Assembly (NCBI RefSeq): GCF_910592395.1
Contig: NC_088308.1
Coordinates: 186,001 to 250,000 of the forward strand
From: Lineus longissimus
Lineage: Eukaryota; Nemertea; Pilidiophora; Heteronemertea; Lineidae
DNA: 64,000 nt
Direction: 5' to 3'
The first letter of the stretch is position 1, and every line of letters starts with the position of its first letter. Both the position numbers and the translations under genes were made by a program. The notes beneath the pieces are model-generated. The model did not search any database. It saw nothing but the letters and a program-made list of their open reading frames with translations, and was not told the origin of the DNA. Below are positions 47,801-55,565 of this stretch, one piece after another.

Positions 47801-49441
47801 TCACATCATAAGACGTAGCAAGAAGGAGCACGACTGAACACCAAACTGAGGGGAATGCTGGATGAACTTGCACAAACTGCCGATCTTCTAACTTCTACTG
47901 AATTGAGAGTGTGATGGCTAATATTGACCGCAGATAAAGAAGAGCTATTCAGAGGGGCAGATCCAAGACTCACCAGAAGGGGGGCACCTAGACCCTTACT
48001 TGGAATTTCATAGTCCATTTTGAAGATTTTTCTCAGGGGGCCGGGAGTGCCCCTTTGAATCCGCGGCTGATGACAAATCAGCCTAATGAAATTTTGGAGG
48101 TTATCAAAATCATAACTGTCTGTACAGCTGAGCTGGCACAACCCTTGCACTTGCACAAACTCCATGAACACATGGACCTTGTTTTCACATGCACACCCTT
48201 GTAATTAAATGGCTGGATTAGTCAAAACCCATCTGTATTCGTCCGATATCACGAGAAGAATGAATCACCATGGTAATTGTAAAACGGAAAATCTCATCAA
48301 GATTCATACAACATGCGAGGAGAGCATACTAATTCAATCACCCATCTACTGTAAACAGTGTCAGTGAAATGTTTGTGATTGCATTGTAAGTGTTAACACA
48401 AACCTGAAAATAAGCAAATTCACCAACTGTTAGCTTCCTAGTAATTTGAAGTTTGAATGGCGGGTCATGCTGGTCACCTGAAATCAGGGTTGGGTGACAT
48501 CAAACAGAAAACATACACCTGTACAAATGACAAGTTTGATGGATTCGCCCCATGAAAGACAAAATCTGATTTCAGTACAACAAAAAGCACATCATGGATA
48601 ACAATAGCGGTCAGTCAAGGGAGTTATTTATGGTATGAGTCCATAAATATCAATTTGTGTCACAATCGAATCTGAACAAAATTTATTTTTTTCAACACTT
48701 GGAACAGATATTTTGGGTTCTACAAGCAGCTTGTTAAATATGAAACATTGAATGTAATACAAAACCTACGGCCTCAGGTGCTTGGAGATAAACCACAAAG
48801 GCCCCAGATTGTCATATTTTTGCCTGAAAAGCAATCCGTACTTGAACCCTTTACGAACATTGTTCAGACTGTGAGACACACTAATATTCATGGGCGATCT
48901 CTAAATATAAAGGCACATGAAATAACTGAGGTTAATGCTAAATAAGTACCGTCCATCAGCAAAATCCTTGATCAGCAAGTCCATCTGTCATTCAGTGTCG
49001 AGCATTGCTGCCTCAGGATTGGACTTAGCACTTTTGACTTTGTTCTCCATGTGAAGGTGGGATTGAAGGCAAGGGAGACGTATCATACACTTTTGTTTGA
49101 AAGACATTACTTACCTGAGTGCTTGCACTAGCAGTCACTTCTGCTCTACTAACCGGAGGCGGATCTGGGGGGTTGCCCCAACTTGCCGCCGATGGAAAAT
49201 CATCAGGCCTCCACGGGGCATCGCTCCCTGGATGATGCGCTCGGCTGGTCAAGTCAGTGGGGACACTCTGTCTATCTCTACTCTCGGTAAGCCTTTCACT
49301 TGTTTGGTGAATATTGCTCTCTCTGCGTTCTCTAGTAGCAGCCTCGCTCCCACTCGCCTCTGACTGTTGAGAGAGGGCCAGGGAAAAAGGGTGCAAGCCT
49401 GCCTGCAGGTACTCCTGCCAGTTATCTGGGGGTCTGTCCAT
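24212..49441 (-). CDS. TET: TET 5-methylcytosine dioxygenase (ten exons, about 3,380 aa)
   Basis: Exons in transcript order: 49441-49115, 41078-41031, 36273-32910, 32601-32566 (microexon), 32113-32026, 31741-31648, 31552-31344, 31089-30855, 30370-30233, 29815-24212. All joins are GT-AG and in frame. TET enzymes oxidise 5-methylcytosine to 5hmC, 5fC and 5caC in the nucleus using Fe(II) and 2-oxoglutarate. Seen here: the Cys-rich region ([44 protein letters not shown]), the first half of the double-stranded beta-helix with iron ligands HKD, and the second half with distal ligand RELHATT and the 2OG-binding Arg in [13 protein letters not shown]. The C-terminal SGPYQKWI mirrors GPYN(H/R) endings of vertebrate TETs. 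No CXXC domain was found. The protein is far longer than human TET1-3 (about 1,700-2,140 aa). Confidence 0.93.
30233..30370 (-). CDS. TET: TET catalytic exon with the His-x-Asp iron motif
   Basis: 46 codons, phase 0 at both ends. It encodes [20 protein letters not shown] and [15 protein letters not shown]. The iron ligands His-Lys-Asp are coded at 30263-30271. It aligns closely with [19 protein letters not shown] of human TET2. Confidence 0.95.
30780..30870 (-). repeat. TET: 30-bp tandem triplication containing the TET 5' splice site
   Basis: On the - strand the block CTTACAGTAATCAG|GTAGG followed by TTGCACACAAT occurs three times at 30-bp steps. Donors fall after 30855, 30825 and 30795 (the last as GAG|GTAGG). 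Because 30 is a multiple of three and no stop lies between them, each copy can be used without frameshift. Each step adds [10 protein letters not shown], or [10 protein letters not shown] for the last copy. Confidence 0.9.
30855..31089 (-). CDS. TET: TET Cys-rich/catalytic exon with alternative 3' ends
   Basis: It encodes [35 protein letters not shown] and [15 protein letters not shown], matching vertebrate TETs to the conserved end at ...YxNQ. The shortest form ends at 30855. Two further in-frame donors at 30825 and 30795 would each lengthen it by 10 residues. Confidence 0.93.
31344..31552 (-). CDS. TET: TET Cys-rich exon (RAGHFC)
   Basis: It encodes [37 protein letters not shown] and RRCGANEQ, aligned with RAGHxCxxAVIVILILxWEG and RRCxLNE of vertebrate TETs. 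It holds zinc-binding His/Cys residues. 209 bp, phase 0 to 2. Confidence 0.95.
31648..31741 (-). CDS. TET: TET Cys-rich exon (GCPVAKW)
   Basis: It encodes [20 protein letters not shown] and [11 protein letters not shown], matching [28 protein letters not shown]-type sequence in vertebrates. The donor is TGG|GTAAGT. Confidence 0.95.
32026..32113 (-). CDS. TET: TET Cys-rich exon (THLGSG)
   Basis: It encodes [20 protein letters not shown] and EIREEMER, one of the most conserved TET blocks. The split codons at both ends fit the neighbouring exons. Confidence 0.95.
32566..32601 (-). CDS. TET: Putative 36-nt TET microexon
   Basis: It lies between a good acceptor (TTTTTTCTAG) and a strong donor (GTGAGT). 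It is 36 bp long with phase 1 on both sides, so it can be included or skipped without frameshift. Inclusion adds [12 protein letters not shown] between the first Cys-x-Cys of the Cys-rich region and EKDEGP. Skipping gives [13 protein letters not shown], closer to vertebrate TETs, so it is likely an alternative cassette. Confidence 0.6.
32660..32800 (+). mobile_element. tRNA-derived SINE-like repeat in a TET intron
   Basis: GGTTTGAATCCC at 32747-32758, followed by AGCTGGGGTACTC, is a near-perfect Pol III B-box context. The A box is weak. It lies in the intron between the microexon and the large N-terminal exon, antisense to TET. Confidence 0.5.
32910..36273 (-). CDS. TET: TET large N-terminal exon (disordered region)
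   Basis: 1,121 codons of low-complexity Ser/Pro/Gln/His-rich sequence, ending with [20 protein letters not shown], where the Cys-rich region begins. Landmarks: a Lys block ([14 protein letters not shown], about 34880), a 10-residue Ser/Asp repeat (33909-34095), a duplicated [11 protein letters not shown] (33640-33690), and a duplicated ECPPNxVLIPPxPE block surrounded by psi-K-x-E motifs (33390-33590). Single large 5' exons are typical of TET genes. The acceptor is CGCTTCAG at 36274-36281 and the donor GAAG|GTAAGT. Confidence 0.9.
33909..34095 (-). repeat. TET: Coding 30-bp minisatellite in TET (10-residue repeat, about six copies)
   Basis: The protein reads [30 protein letters not shown] and so on, for about six units with Ser/Asp-rich cores. 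The frame is kept in all copies. Long open frames on the opposite strand here are by-products of the repeat. Confidence 0.9.
36274..41030 (-). other. TET intron 2
   Basis: 4.8 kb without a supported exon. It contains G and C homopolymer runs (38237-38246, 38606-38615) and two diverged copies of a segment with GAGTTCATTCC and, about 100-130 bases on, TGTTTGTAAACAAAC (39.52-39.67 and 40.17-40.29 kb). Confidence 0.5.
41031..41078 (-). CDS. TET: TET exon 2 (small)
   Basis: 48 bp, phase 0 at both ends, encoding [16 protein letters not shown]. It has no recognised domain. Support comes from a clean acceptor (CTTTGCAG), a donor (AAAAAG|GTAAG) and perfect phase fit with both neighbours. Confidence 0.7.
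43222..43331. repeat. 54-bp tandem duplication
   Basis: Two apparently identical copies, at 43222 and 43276, beginning GTATCATTCACATCCATG. Identity suggests a recent event. Confidence 0.9.
45260..45955. repeat. 61-bp minisatellite, eleven copies
   Basis: Unit starts: about 45260, then 45321, 45382, 45443, 45504, 45565, 45626, 45687, 45748, 45809, 45870 and a partial at 45932. Each contains CCAACTTTAGCTGGGCAAAG followed by GTCCAGGGAGAAAG and ACAACATCTCC. Variants (AGCTCCTC, AGCTCCCA, GGTCCTCA) divide the copies into subtypes, with GGTCCTCA forming a block in the middle (45504-45809), so the array grew from inside. Confidence 0.95.
46712..46870 (+). mobile_element. tRNA-derived SINE, fairly well preserved
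   Basis: The tRNA-like head has an A box in TAGTGGTTAGAGAACCATAC and a decayed B-box region (GGTTGTGAGGATGA). It is followed by the body phrase CCTTGAGCAAGACACTCAAC, as in many invertebrate SINEs. Confidence 0.55.
49115..49441 (-). CDS. TET: TET exon 1 (start codon)
   Basis: It encodes [20 protein letters not shown] and onward, 109 residues, hydrophilic and without a known domain. The start is chosen for its context (AAGATGG) and an in-frame TAA eight codons upstream. The donor ACTCAG|GTAAGT joins exon 2 in phase 0. A longer isoform with a CXXC exon from farther upstream remains possible. Confidence 0.7.
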
Positions 49442-49589
49442 CTTGCTCTCCAGTGGTTTTTAGGCCATTGGATCTCTGTCTTTTTCCATTCCTTTCCTGA
49501 AAAGAGATGTGTATTCTATGACAATCATGATATATGTACTGGTAAGGACCTGAAGCCTTTGTCAGCGCCGTTTTGTGACCGGCAGCCAT
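49422..49589 (-). promoter_or_regulatory. TET: Possible upstream ORF overlapping the TET start
   Basis: An ATG at 49589 (AAAATGGCTGCC) opens a 55-codon frame in a different phase. It runs past the TET ATG and stops 20 bases inside the coding sequence. If the mRNA starts upstream of 49589, this frame would reduce TET translation. Confidence 0.35.
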
Positions 49590-49594
49590 TTTGG
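49581..49594 (-). promoter_or_regulatory. YY1-like AAAATGGCTGCC core-promoter motif
   Basis: CCAAAATGGCTGCC on the - strand, about 140 bases upstream of the TET start codon, resembles the YY1 element often found just downstream of animal transcription starts. It suggests that transcription of this TET isoform begins close by. Confidence 0.35.
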
Positions 49595-49865
49595 TAAAAA
49601 CTTTTTTGTCATATGAGGAATCAGCCAATAATTTCTCTCATTTGCATGGTTTTTGCATGGTCATGCTACTTGGACCCTGAGCACCTCAAGTAATGTGCAT
49701 ATAATGTGTACATACACATTGTGGGGCAAAATGTGGCTTTTGGAGAGAATCTGCAGCACCTTTCAAAAGCAACATTTTGCAAAGCAACACGGAGAGAAAT
49801 ATGTGTCACAGGACTTTTTATTTCACAGGAGAAAGCAAGAATTCCTTTTCATCCACTCGAGAACT

Positions 49866-50080
49866 TCATAGCCTAGTGGTTAACAGTAACACTGCTGGCT
49901 ACCACGCAAAAGGGCTCAGGTTTGATTACGGAGAGAACCCAGGATTGTATTTCTGGATGAACCGGCGTGGCTTTCAAGGAACTAAAATTCCTGGCTTTTT
50001 CAGTCATTCGAATGAGACGTGAAACAAAGGTTCCCTGTATCTGGTGTCTATGCCAGGGCAAGTATAAGTGAGAAATATGA
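49866..50080 (+). mobile_element. tRNA-derived SINE with both Pol III boxes
   Basis: The A box is in TAGCCTAGTGGTTAACAG (49870-49887) and the B box in CAGGTTTGATTACGG (about 49917-49931). The body has GGTGTCTATGCCAGGGCAAG, also found near 13955. It lies just upstream of the TET promoter, in divergent orientation. Confidence 0.55.
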
Positions 50081-51629
50081 GTAGCTTGCGTGGACTCAAC
50101 CTCTCGCCAAAGGCGGATTCACTACGCCAATAAACCCAATTGGCGCATAAACCGTAGTGTCACGCATAAACACTTATCCCGCCTTGGAGGAGAAATAAAC
50201 CCTGGAGAAAATCACCTCCAAGTGCAGAGCGAACGCTGAAGAAAAAGAAAAAATACACTCAGGAATTGTGTGGACTCTGATGCTGAATAATTCTCTTTAC
50301 AGGACACTAATAATTGCTTCTAAAGCCATAAAATGTATGTGGACATTGATCATAATGACACCCTATGGTTGTTATCTAACACTCATTTATCAATGAAAAT
50401 GAAGTAGTACAATTTATAATTCTATAGTCCGGCATATTCCAAGAATTTATTAGATTCCAACCCACTCAGGCGTGGGCGTCAAAACATGACCTTTCATTAA
50501 CATGTGACCAGGCACAAATTGCTCTGTTGGCAGGTTGAGACGGACTTGCTGTTCATTTACTGTTGCCTGCCTTTTGTGAAATTTGAGGTCATCTATTTCT
50601 TCCATCATCTTCTGCTGGTGTCATTTAGGCTCATCTTCTGTGCACCATGCACCTCGTTTCACAGAACAGGTGGGCATACATTACATGTTCACTGACTGGT
50701 ACTCTGGTGACATGATGAATGTGATCGGATATCATCGTTATGTAATGCATTAATTGCATCATAAAGGGACTAATTCTCCAAAACAAACAATATCAGTTGA
50801 CACAATAATAAATGATTCAATGAACTGATACCACATTCCCATGTAGAACTTAAAGACTTAGAATTTGGAGCTTCACCATGACAGGTTTGACAAACACAAA
50901 CCTCATGTACAATAGCCACTCAGACCGTTTGTTCAGGTGAAAGGCACAGCTAGCCAACACCCAAACAAACTTTGTCGCTATTGTCAACCTGGCTAACACC
51001 CTCCGATGAGATTCCACTAGGGGATAGGATACTGTTTTACGTCATTATGCTGTTATTTCCAGTGAAATGGGGTGGAATAATGACATGAATGTATGGGTGT
51101 CAGTTATTATGTCAGTGGACAAGTACCAGTGGTGCCAGAAATAGCCCTGTGCCTCAACTGGTCTCTGAGCTCTCTAGTCTCTCCCTCTCTCTGGGGCCCA
51201 GACTCTGGCGTCGCGACCCAACGTCACGTAATACCTGTACGGTATCTAACTGGTATTACCAATACCAAGTCCATTATACCTACAGACCTTTCTTCCCTTT
51301 TACATCAGCTCCAAGGTACATACACAATACATGTAAACAATGCAGATGACAAATGTACATAACATGATGCACAGGCTGACATGGCTGAAGTCAGTGATGA
51401 CAAGAAAACAAAAACCTGACACAATGCCCGTCCAAACAATGACTGCCATAGCAAAATCAGTACATTAGATTAAGAAATGCAGCACACGATACGATGAAAA
51501 AATAATTCATCATTCTACACACTCACCAACTTCGACCTTATCCCCTCCAGAAAGGTGACATTTGAGTCCCTTTTCTTCGGGATAATCCCAAAATCTGCAT
51601 CATGCAGACCAGATATGCAAATGAGGGAT

Positions 51630-51700
51630 ATCCGGTCGTTTCGCTCGGTGACGTTTTCGCCCCCAGTCGTTTCGCTCCAAATCGAAGTTGTTTCGCTCCC
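51630..51700. repeat. GTCGTTTCGCTC-type dispersed repeat
   Basis: Three close copies of (G/T)TCGTTTCGC or TTGTTTCGCTCC occur, separated by CCCCAG or CCAAATCGAA. The phrase resembles short non-autonomous elements that I recall as frequent in marine invertebrate genomes. Ends and target duplications are not visible. Confidence 0.35.
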
Positions 51701-51879
51701 TGGGACTTTTTGTTGGGATTGAGGGGTGGGGTTGGGCTGGGGTGGGGTGGGATATTACTCAAAGAGGCATTAGAAACCTTATACGAAATCAGCGCCTCTA
51801 GTGTCAAGATTGTAACCAGAGCCCAAAAAAAAAATTTCCACGCAAAGTTACACTCTGGCAACTTTGAATCGATTCTTGG

Positions 51880-51952
<73 letters not shown>
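51880..51952. repeat. (TCA)n microsatellite, about 24 units
   Basis: An uninterrupted trinucleotide run. It creates poly-Ser and poly-Met open frames on the two strands that should not be read as genes. Confidence 0.98.
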
Positions 51953-51954
<2 letters not shown>

Positions 51955-52077
51955 GCATACAACACATATGATAGAATTCCCATGTATGTCTTTTGCGTCA
52001 TATCATTTTCAACACAATAGAATTACAGGGCATTACAATGGTATCCTTTATAGAATCATGAAGACCTATCATCACCA

Positions 52078-52205
52078 GCTGAGGAGAGTGACGCCCAGGC
52101 CGAATCAGTCCTGGCTGCTCCACCGTGTTGACAACATGATGAGAGTGATGAGACAGTCACAGCCAGGCCGCATCAATCTTCGCCGCACTGCCTAGTTGTT
52201 AATAT
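52078..52205 (-). repeat. Two 68-bp satellite monomers in inverted orientation
   Basis: The reverse complement reads as one B-type monomer (ACAACTAGGCAGTGCGGCGA) followed by most of one A-type monomer (GTTGTCAACACGGTGGAGCA). Both are close to copies in the array 880 bases to the right, which runs in the opposite direction. Confidence 0.9.
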
Positions 52206-52239
52206 GGTGTAGGGGGCCTACCCTAAGGATAAAATAATG

Positions 52240-52425
52240 TGTCTCAATATCACCATGGCAATCTGACAGCACTTCACCATAGTGAATTGGGACGGTGAAA
52301 TATTTTACCATGGTGAGCATGGTAAATTCTACATTCATGGTGAGCATGGTAAACTTTGAATTCACCATGGTGAACGCTGCATTCACCATGGTGAGCATGG
52401 TCAACTCCGATTTTACCATGGTGAA
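52240..52425. repeat. Cluster of CACCATGGTG palindromes
   Basis: The words CACCATGGTGAA, TACCATGGTGAG and CATGGTGAGCATGGT recur about every 20-40 bases, with several perfect 10-bp palindromes. The cluster can fold into many small hairpins and lies between the inverted satellite pair and the main array. Confidence 0.8.
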
Positions 52426-52879
52426 TCTGAGATTTTTTTCTTAAGGGTCATCTCCATCCAAACCAATTCACCGACTTAACGTTGCCCTCTTTTAAGGCAA
52501 CAAAATAATGAAAACAGATGCAAAGACAGGAGACTAAAGACGGAATACAATGTACAGAACGCAGCCTTGTTATTCATGAAACATAGACTCTTGTCGACAA
52601 CAAACAGTCAACAGAATTTTGGCAGGATTTTTCAAAATAACAATGATGTGAAGTGAAAAATATAGTTAATTTATTCTAAGATATGCATGCATGCATGCCA
52701 TGGTGACCAATATTGAGGATCACCGATTGTTGATGTCTGGGGCATGACCTATCCTCCCATTGCATGCCCCTACATCCTCTATATAATGGTACCGGTACTG
52801 TTTACATCAGTCAAGGAGACACATATTGATGGATACCATCGGTATGTGGTCTTGAGAAGCCGGTTCCAATGACCACTCG

Positions 52880-53070
52880 TACTCTGGAAAGAAGCTGAGA
52901 TTGCTCTGGGACTCGCTAGTCCCCACGGGCCCGGCTATAAAACACCGGCACCCCGACATGCTCGTCTTCTATGAGAAGGAAAAGGAGGTCCTAACTATCG
53001 AGATAGCTGTCAGCTCCAATAGACACGTCCTAGCACGTGCGGAGGAGAAACGATCGAAGTACTGTGGCTG
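52880..53070 (+). pseudogene. Non-LTR retrotransposon reverse-transcriptase C-terminal fragment
   Basis: The frame reads WDSLVPTGPAIKHRHPDMLV, then VLTIEIAVSSNRHVLARA, then EKRSKY. This fits the C-terminal signature of many non-LTR reverse transcriptases: NRPDIV, IDVAxPxDxNV, then EKxxKYxxL. The upstream reverse-transcriptase and endonuclease parts are missing. The frame runs straight into the first satellite unit. Confidence 0.55.
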
Positions 53071-53088
53071 TGACTATCTCATCTCTCT

Positions 53089-55037
53089 CATCATGTTGTC
53101 AACACGGTGGAGCAGCCAGGACTGATTCGGCCTGGCTGTGACTGCCTCATCTCTCTCACCATATAGACAACTTGGCAGAGCAGCCAAGACTGATTTGGCC
53201 TGGCTGTGATTGTCTCATCTCTCTCACCATGTAGACAACTTGGCAGAGCAGCCGAGACTGATTTGGCCTGGCTTTGATTGTCTCATCTCTCTCGCCATAT
53301 TAACAACTAGGCAGTGCGGCGAAGATTGATGCGGCCTGGCTGTGACTGTCTCATCACTCTCATCATGTTGTCAACACGGTGGAGCAGCCAGGACTGATTC
53401 GGCCTGGTTGTGACTTCCTCATCTCTCTCATCATGTTGTCAACACGGTGGAGCAGCCAGGACTGATTCGGCCTGGCTGTGACTTCCTCATCTCTCTCACC
53501 ATGTAGACAACTTGGCAGAGCAGCCGAGACTGATTTGGCCTGGCTGTGATTGTCTCATCTCTCTCGCCATATTAACAACTAGGCAGTGCGGCGAAGATTG
53601 ATGCGGCCTGGCTGTGACTGTCTCATCACTCTCATCATGTTGTCAACACGGTGGAGCAGCCAGAACTGATTCGGCCTGGCTCTGACTGTCTCATCTCTCT
53701 CGCCTTATTAACAACTAGGCAGTGCGGCGAAGATTGATGCGGCCTGGCTGTGACTGTCTCATCACTCTCATCATGTTGTCAACACGGTGGAGCAGCCAGG
53801 ACTGATTCGGCCTGGTTGTGACTTCCTCATCTCTCTCATCATGTTGTCAACACGGTGGAGCAGCCAGGACTGATTCGGCCTGGCTGTGACTTCCTCATCT
53901 CTCTCACCATGTAGACAACTTGGCAGAGCAGCCGAGACTGATTTGGCCTGGCTGTGATTGTCTCATCTCTCTCGCCATATTAGCAACTAGGCAGTGCGGC
54001 GAAGATTGATGCGGCCTGGCTGTGACTGTCTCATCACTCTCATCATGTTGTCAACACGGTGGAGCAGCCAGGACTGATTCGGCCTGGTTGTGACTTCCTC
54101 ATCTCTCTCATCATGTTGTCAACACGGTGGAGCAGCCAGGACTGATTCGGCCTGGTTGTGACTTCCTCATCTCTCTCATCATGTTGTCAACACGGTGGAG
54201 CAGCCAGGACTGATTCGGCCTGGCTGTGACTTCCTCATCTCTCTCATCATGTTGTCAACACGGTGGAGCAGCCAGGACTGATTCGGCCTGGCTGTGACTT
54301 CCTCATCTCTCTCATCATGTTGTCAACACGGTGGAGCAGCCAGGACTGATTCGGCCTGGCTGTGACTTCCTCATCTCTCTCGCCTTATTAACAACTAGGC
54401 AGTGCGGCGAAGATTGATGCGGCCTGGCTGTGACTGTCTCATCACTCTCATCATGTTGTCAACACGGTGAAGCAGCCAGGACTGATTCGGCCTGGTTGTG
54501 ACTTCCTCATCTCTCTCATCATGTTGTCAACACGGTGGAGCAGCCAGGACTGATTCGGCCTGGCTGTGACTTCCTCATCTCTCTCACCATGTAGACAACT
54601 TGGCAGAGCAGCCGAGACTGATTTGGCCTGGCTGTGATTGTCTCATCTCTCTCGCCATATTAACAACTAGGCAGTGCGGCGAAGATTGATGCGGCCTGGC
54701 TGTGACTGTCTCATCACTCTCATCATGTTGTCAACACGGTGGAGCAGCCAGAGCTGATTCGGCCTGGCTCTGACTGTCTCATCTCTCTCGCCTTATTAAC
54801 AACTAGGCAGTGCGGCGAAGATTGATGCGGCCTGGCTGTGACTGTCTCATCACTCGCATCATGTTGTCAACGCGATGGAGCAGCCAGGACTGATTCGGCC
54901 TGGCTGTGACTTCCTCATCTCTCTCACCATGTTGACAACTTGGCAGAGCAGCCAAGACTTTTTTTGCCTGGCTGTGACTGTCTCATCTCTCTCATCATGT
55001 TGTCAGCACGATGGAGGAGCCAGGACTGTCAAACAGT
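53089..55037 (+). repeat. 68-bp satellite, 28 exact-length monomers plus one partial, with higher-order structure
   Basis: 28 consecutive monomers, each exactly 68 bp (53089-54992), then a partial from 54993. There are four types. A: TTGTCAACACGGTGGAGCAG. C: TAGACAACTTGGCAGAGCAG. B: TTAACAACTAGGCAGTGCGG after CGCCATA. B': as B after CGCCTTA. Order: A C C B A A C B A B' A A C B A A A A A B' A A C B A B' A C'. The six-unit block A-A-C-B-A-B' (408 bp) occurs at 53361-53768 and again at 54449-54856; units 11-20 are the same block with four extra A units. Confidence 0.95.
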
Positions 55038-55116
55038 TGTGTGAGCTCACTAGAGCTTGCACTTACATAATAGTGTAAAACTAAAATTTATATAATATAT
55101 ATATATGTATATAAAA

Positions 55117-55565
55117 CCGTCATCGGATGCGCATCCGATATGCCACGAGATCCTTCACCGTCAATTCCCTTACCGTCATCGGATGCGCATCCGATATGCC
55201 ACGAGATCCTTTACCGTCAATTTCCCTTACCGTCTTCGGATGCGCATCCGATATGCCACGAAATCCTTCACCGTCAATTTCTTTACCGTCATCGGATGCG
55301 CATCCGATATGCCACGAGATCCTTCACCGTCAATTCCCTTACCGTCTTCGGATGCGCATCCGATATGCCACGAGATCCTTTACCGTCATCGGATGCGCAT
55401 CCGATATGCCACGAGATCCTTCACCGTCAATTCCCTTACCGTCTTCGGATGCGCATCCGATATGCCACGAGATCCTTCACCGTCAATTCCTATACCGTCA
55501 TTGGATGCCACGAGATTTTTTGTTACCTCACCGTCAATTCCTATACCGTCATTGATGCCACCAGC
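55117..55565. repeat. 56-bp array, each unit with a perfect 16-18-bp palindrome
   Basis: Units start at 55117, 55173, 55230, 55286, 55342 (41 bp, truncated), 55383 and 55439, then degenerate ones at 55495 and 55546. Each full unit contains (A/T)TCGGATGCGCATCCGAT, a perfect palindrome in the A form, followed by ATGCCACGAGATCC and two CCGTCA words. An alternating AT run (55090-55113) precedes the array. Unit lengths are not multiples of three, so all three frames stay open by chance. Confidence 0.95.

Larger units (their letters stand above)
41079..49114 (-). other. TET intron 1
   Basis: 8 kb. It contains a 54-bp duplication (43222-43331), a 61-bp minisatellite (45260-45955), a SINE-like element (46712-46870), C and G homopolymers (47435-47495) and a possible inverted-repeat element (47945-48075). 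I looked for a CXXC zinc-finger exon on the - strand and did not find one. Open frames of 60-136 codons in this intron have no recognisable features. Confidence 0.5.

Noticed and set aside
51602-52195. 197-codon open frame with a poly-Ser core (+) and a poly-Met frame on the other strand
   Set aside because: Both are produced by the TCA microsatellite at 51880-51952 and flanking repeats; no family similarity and no initiation context.
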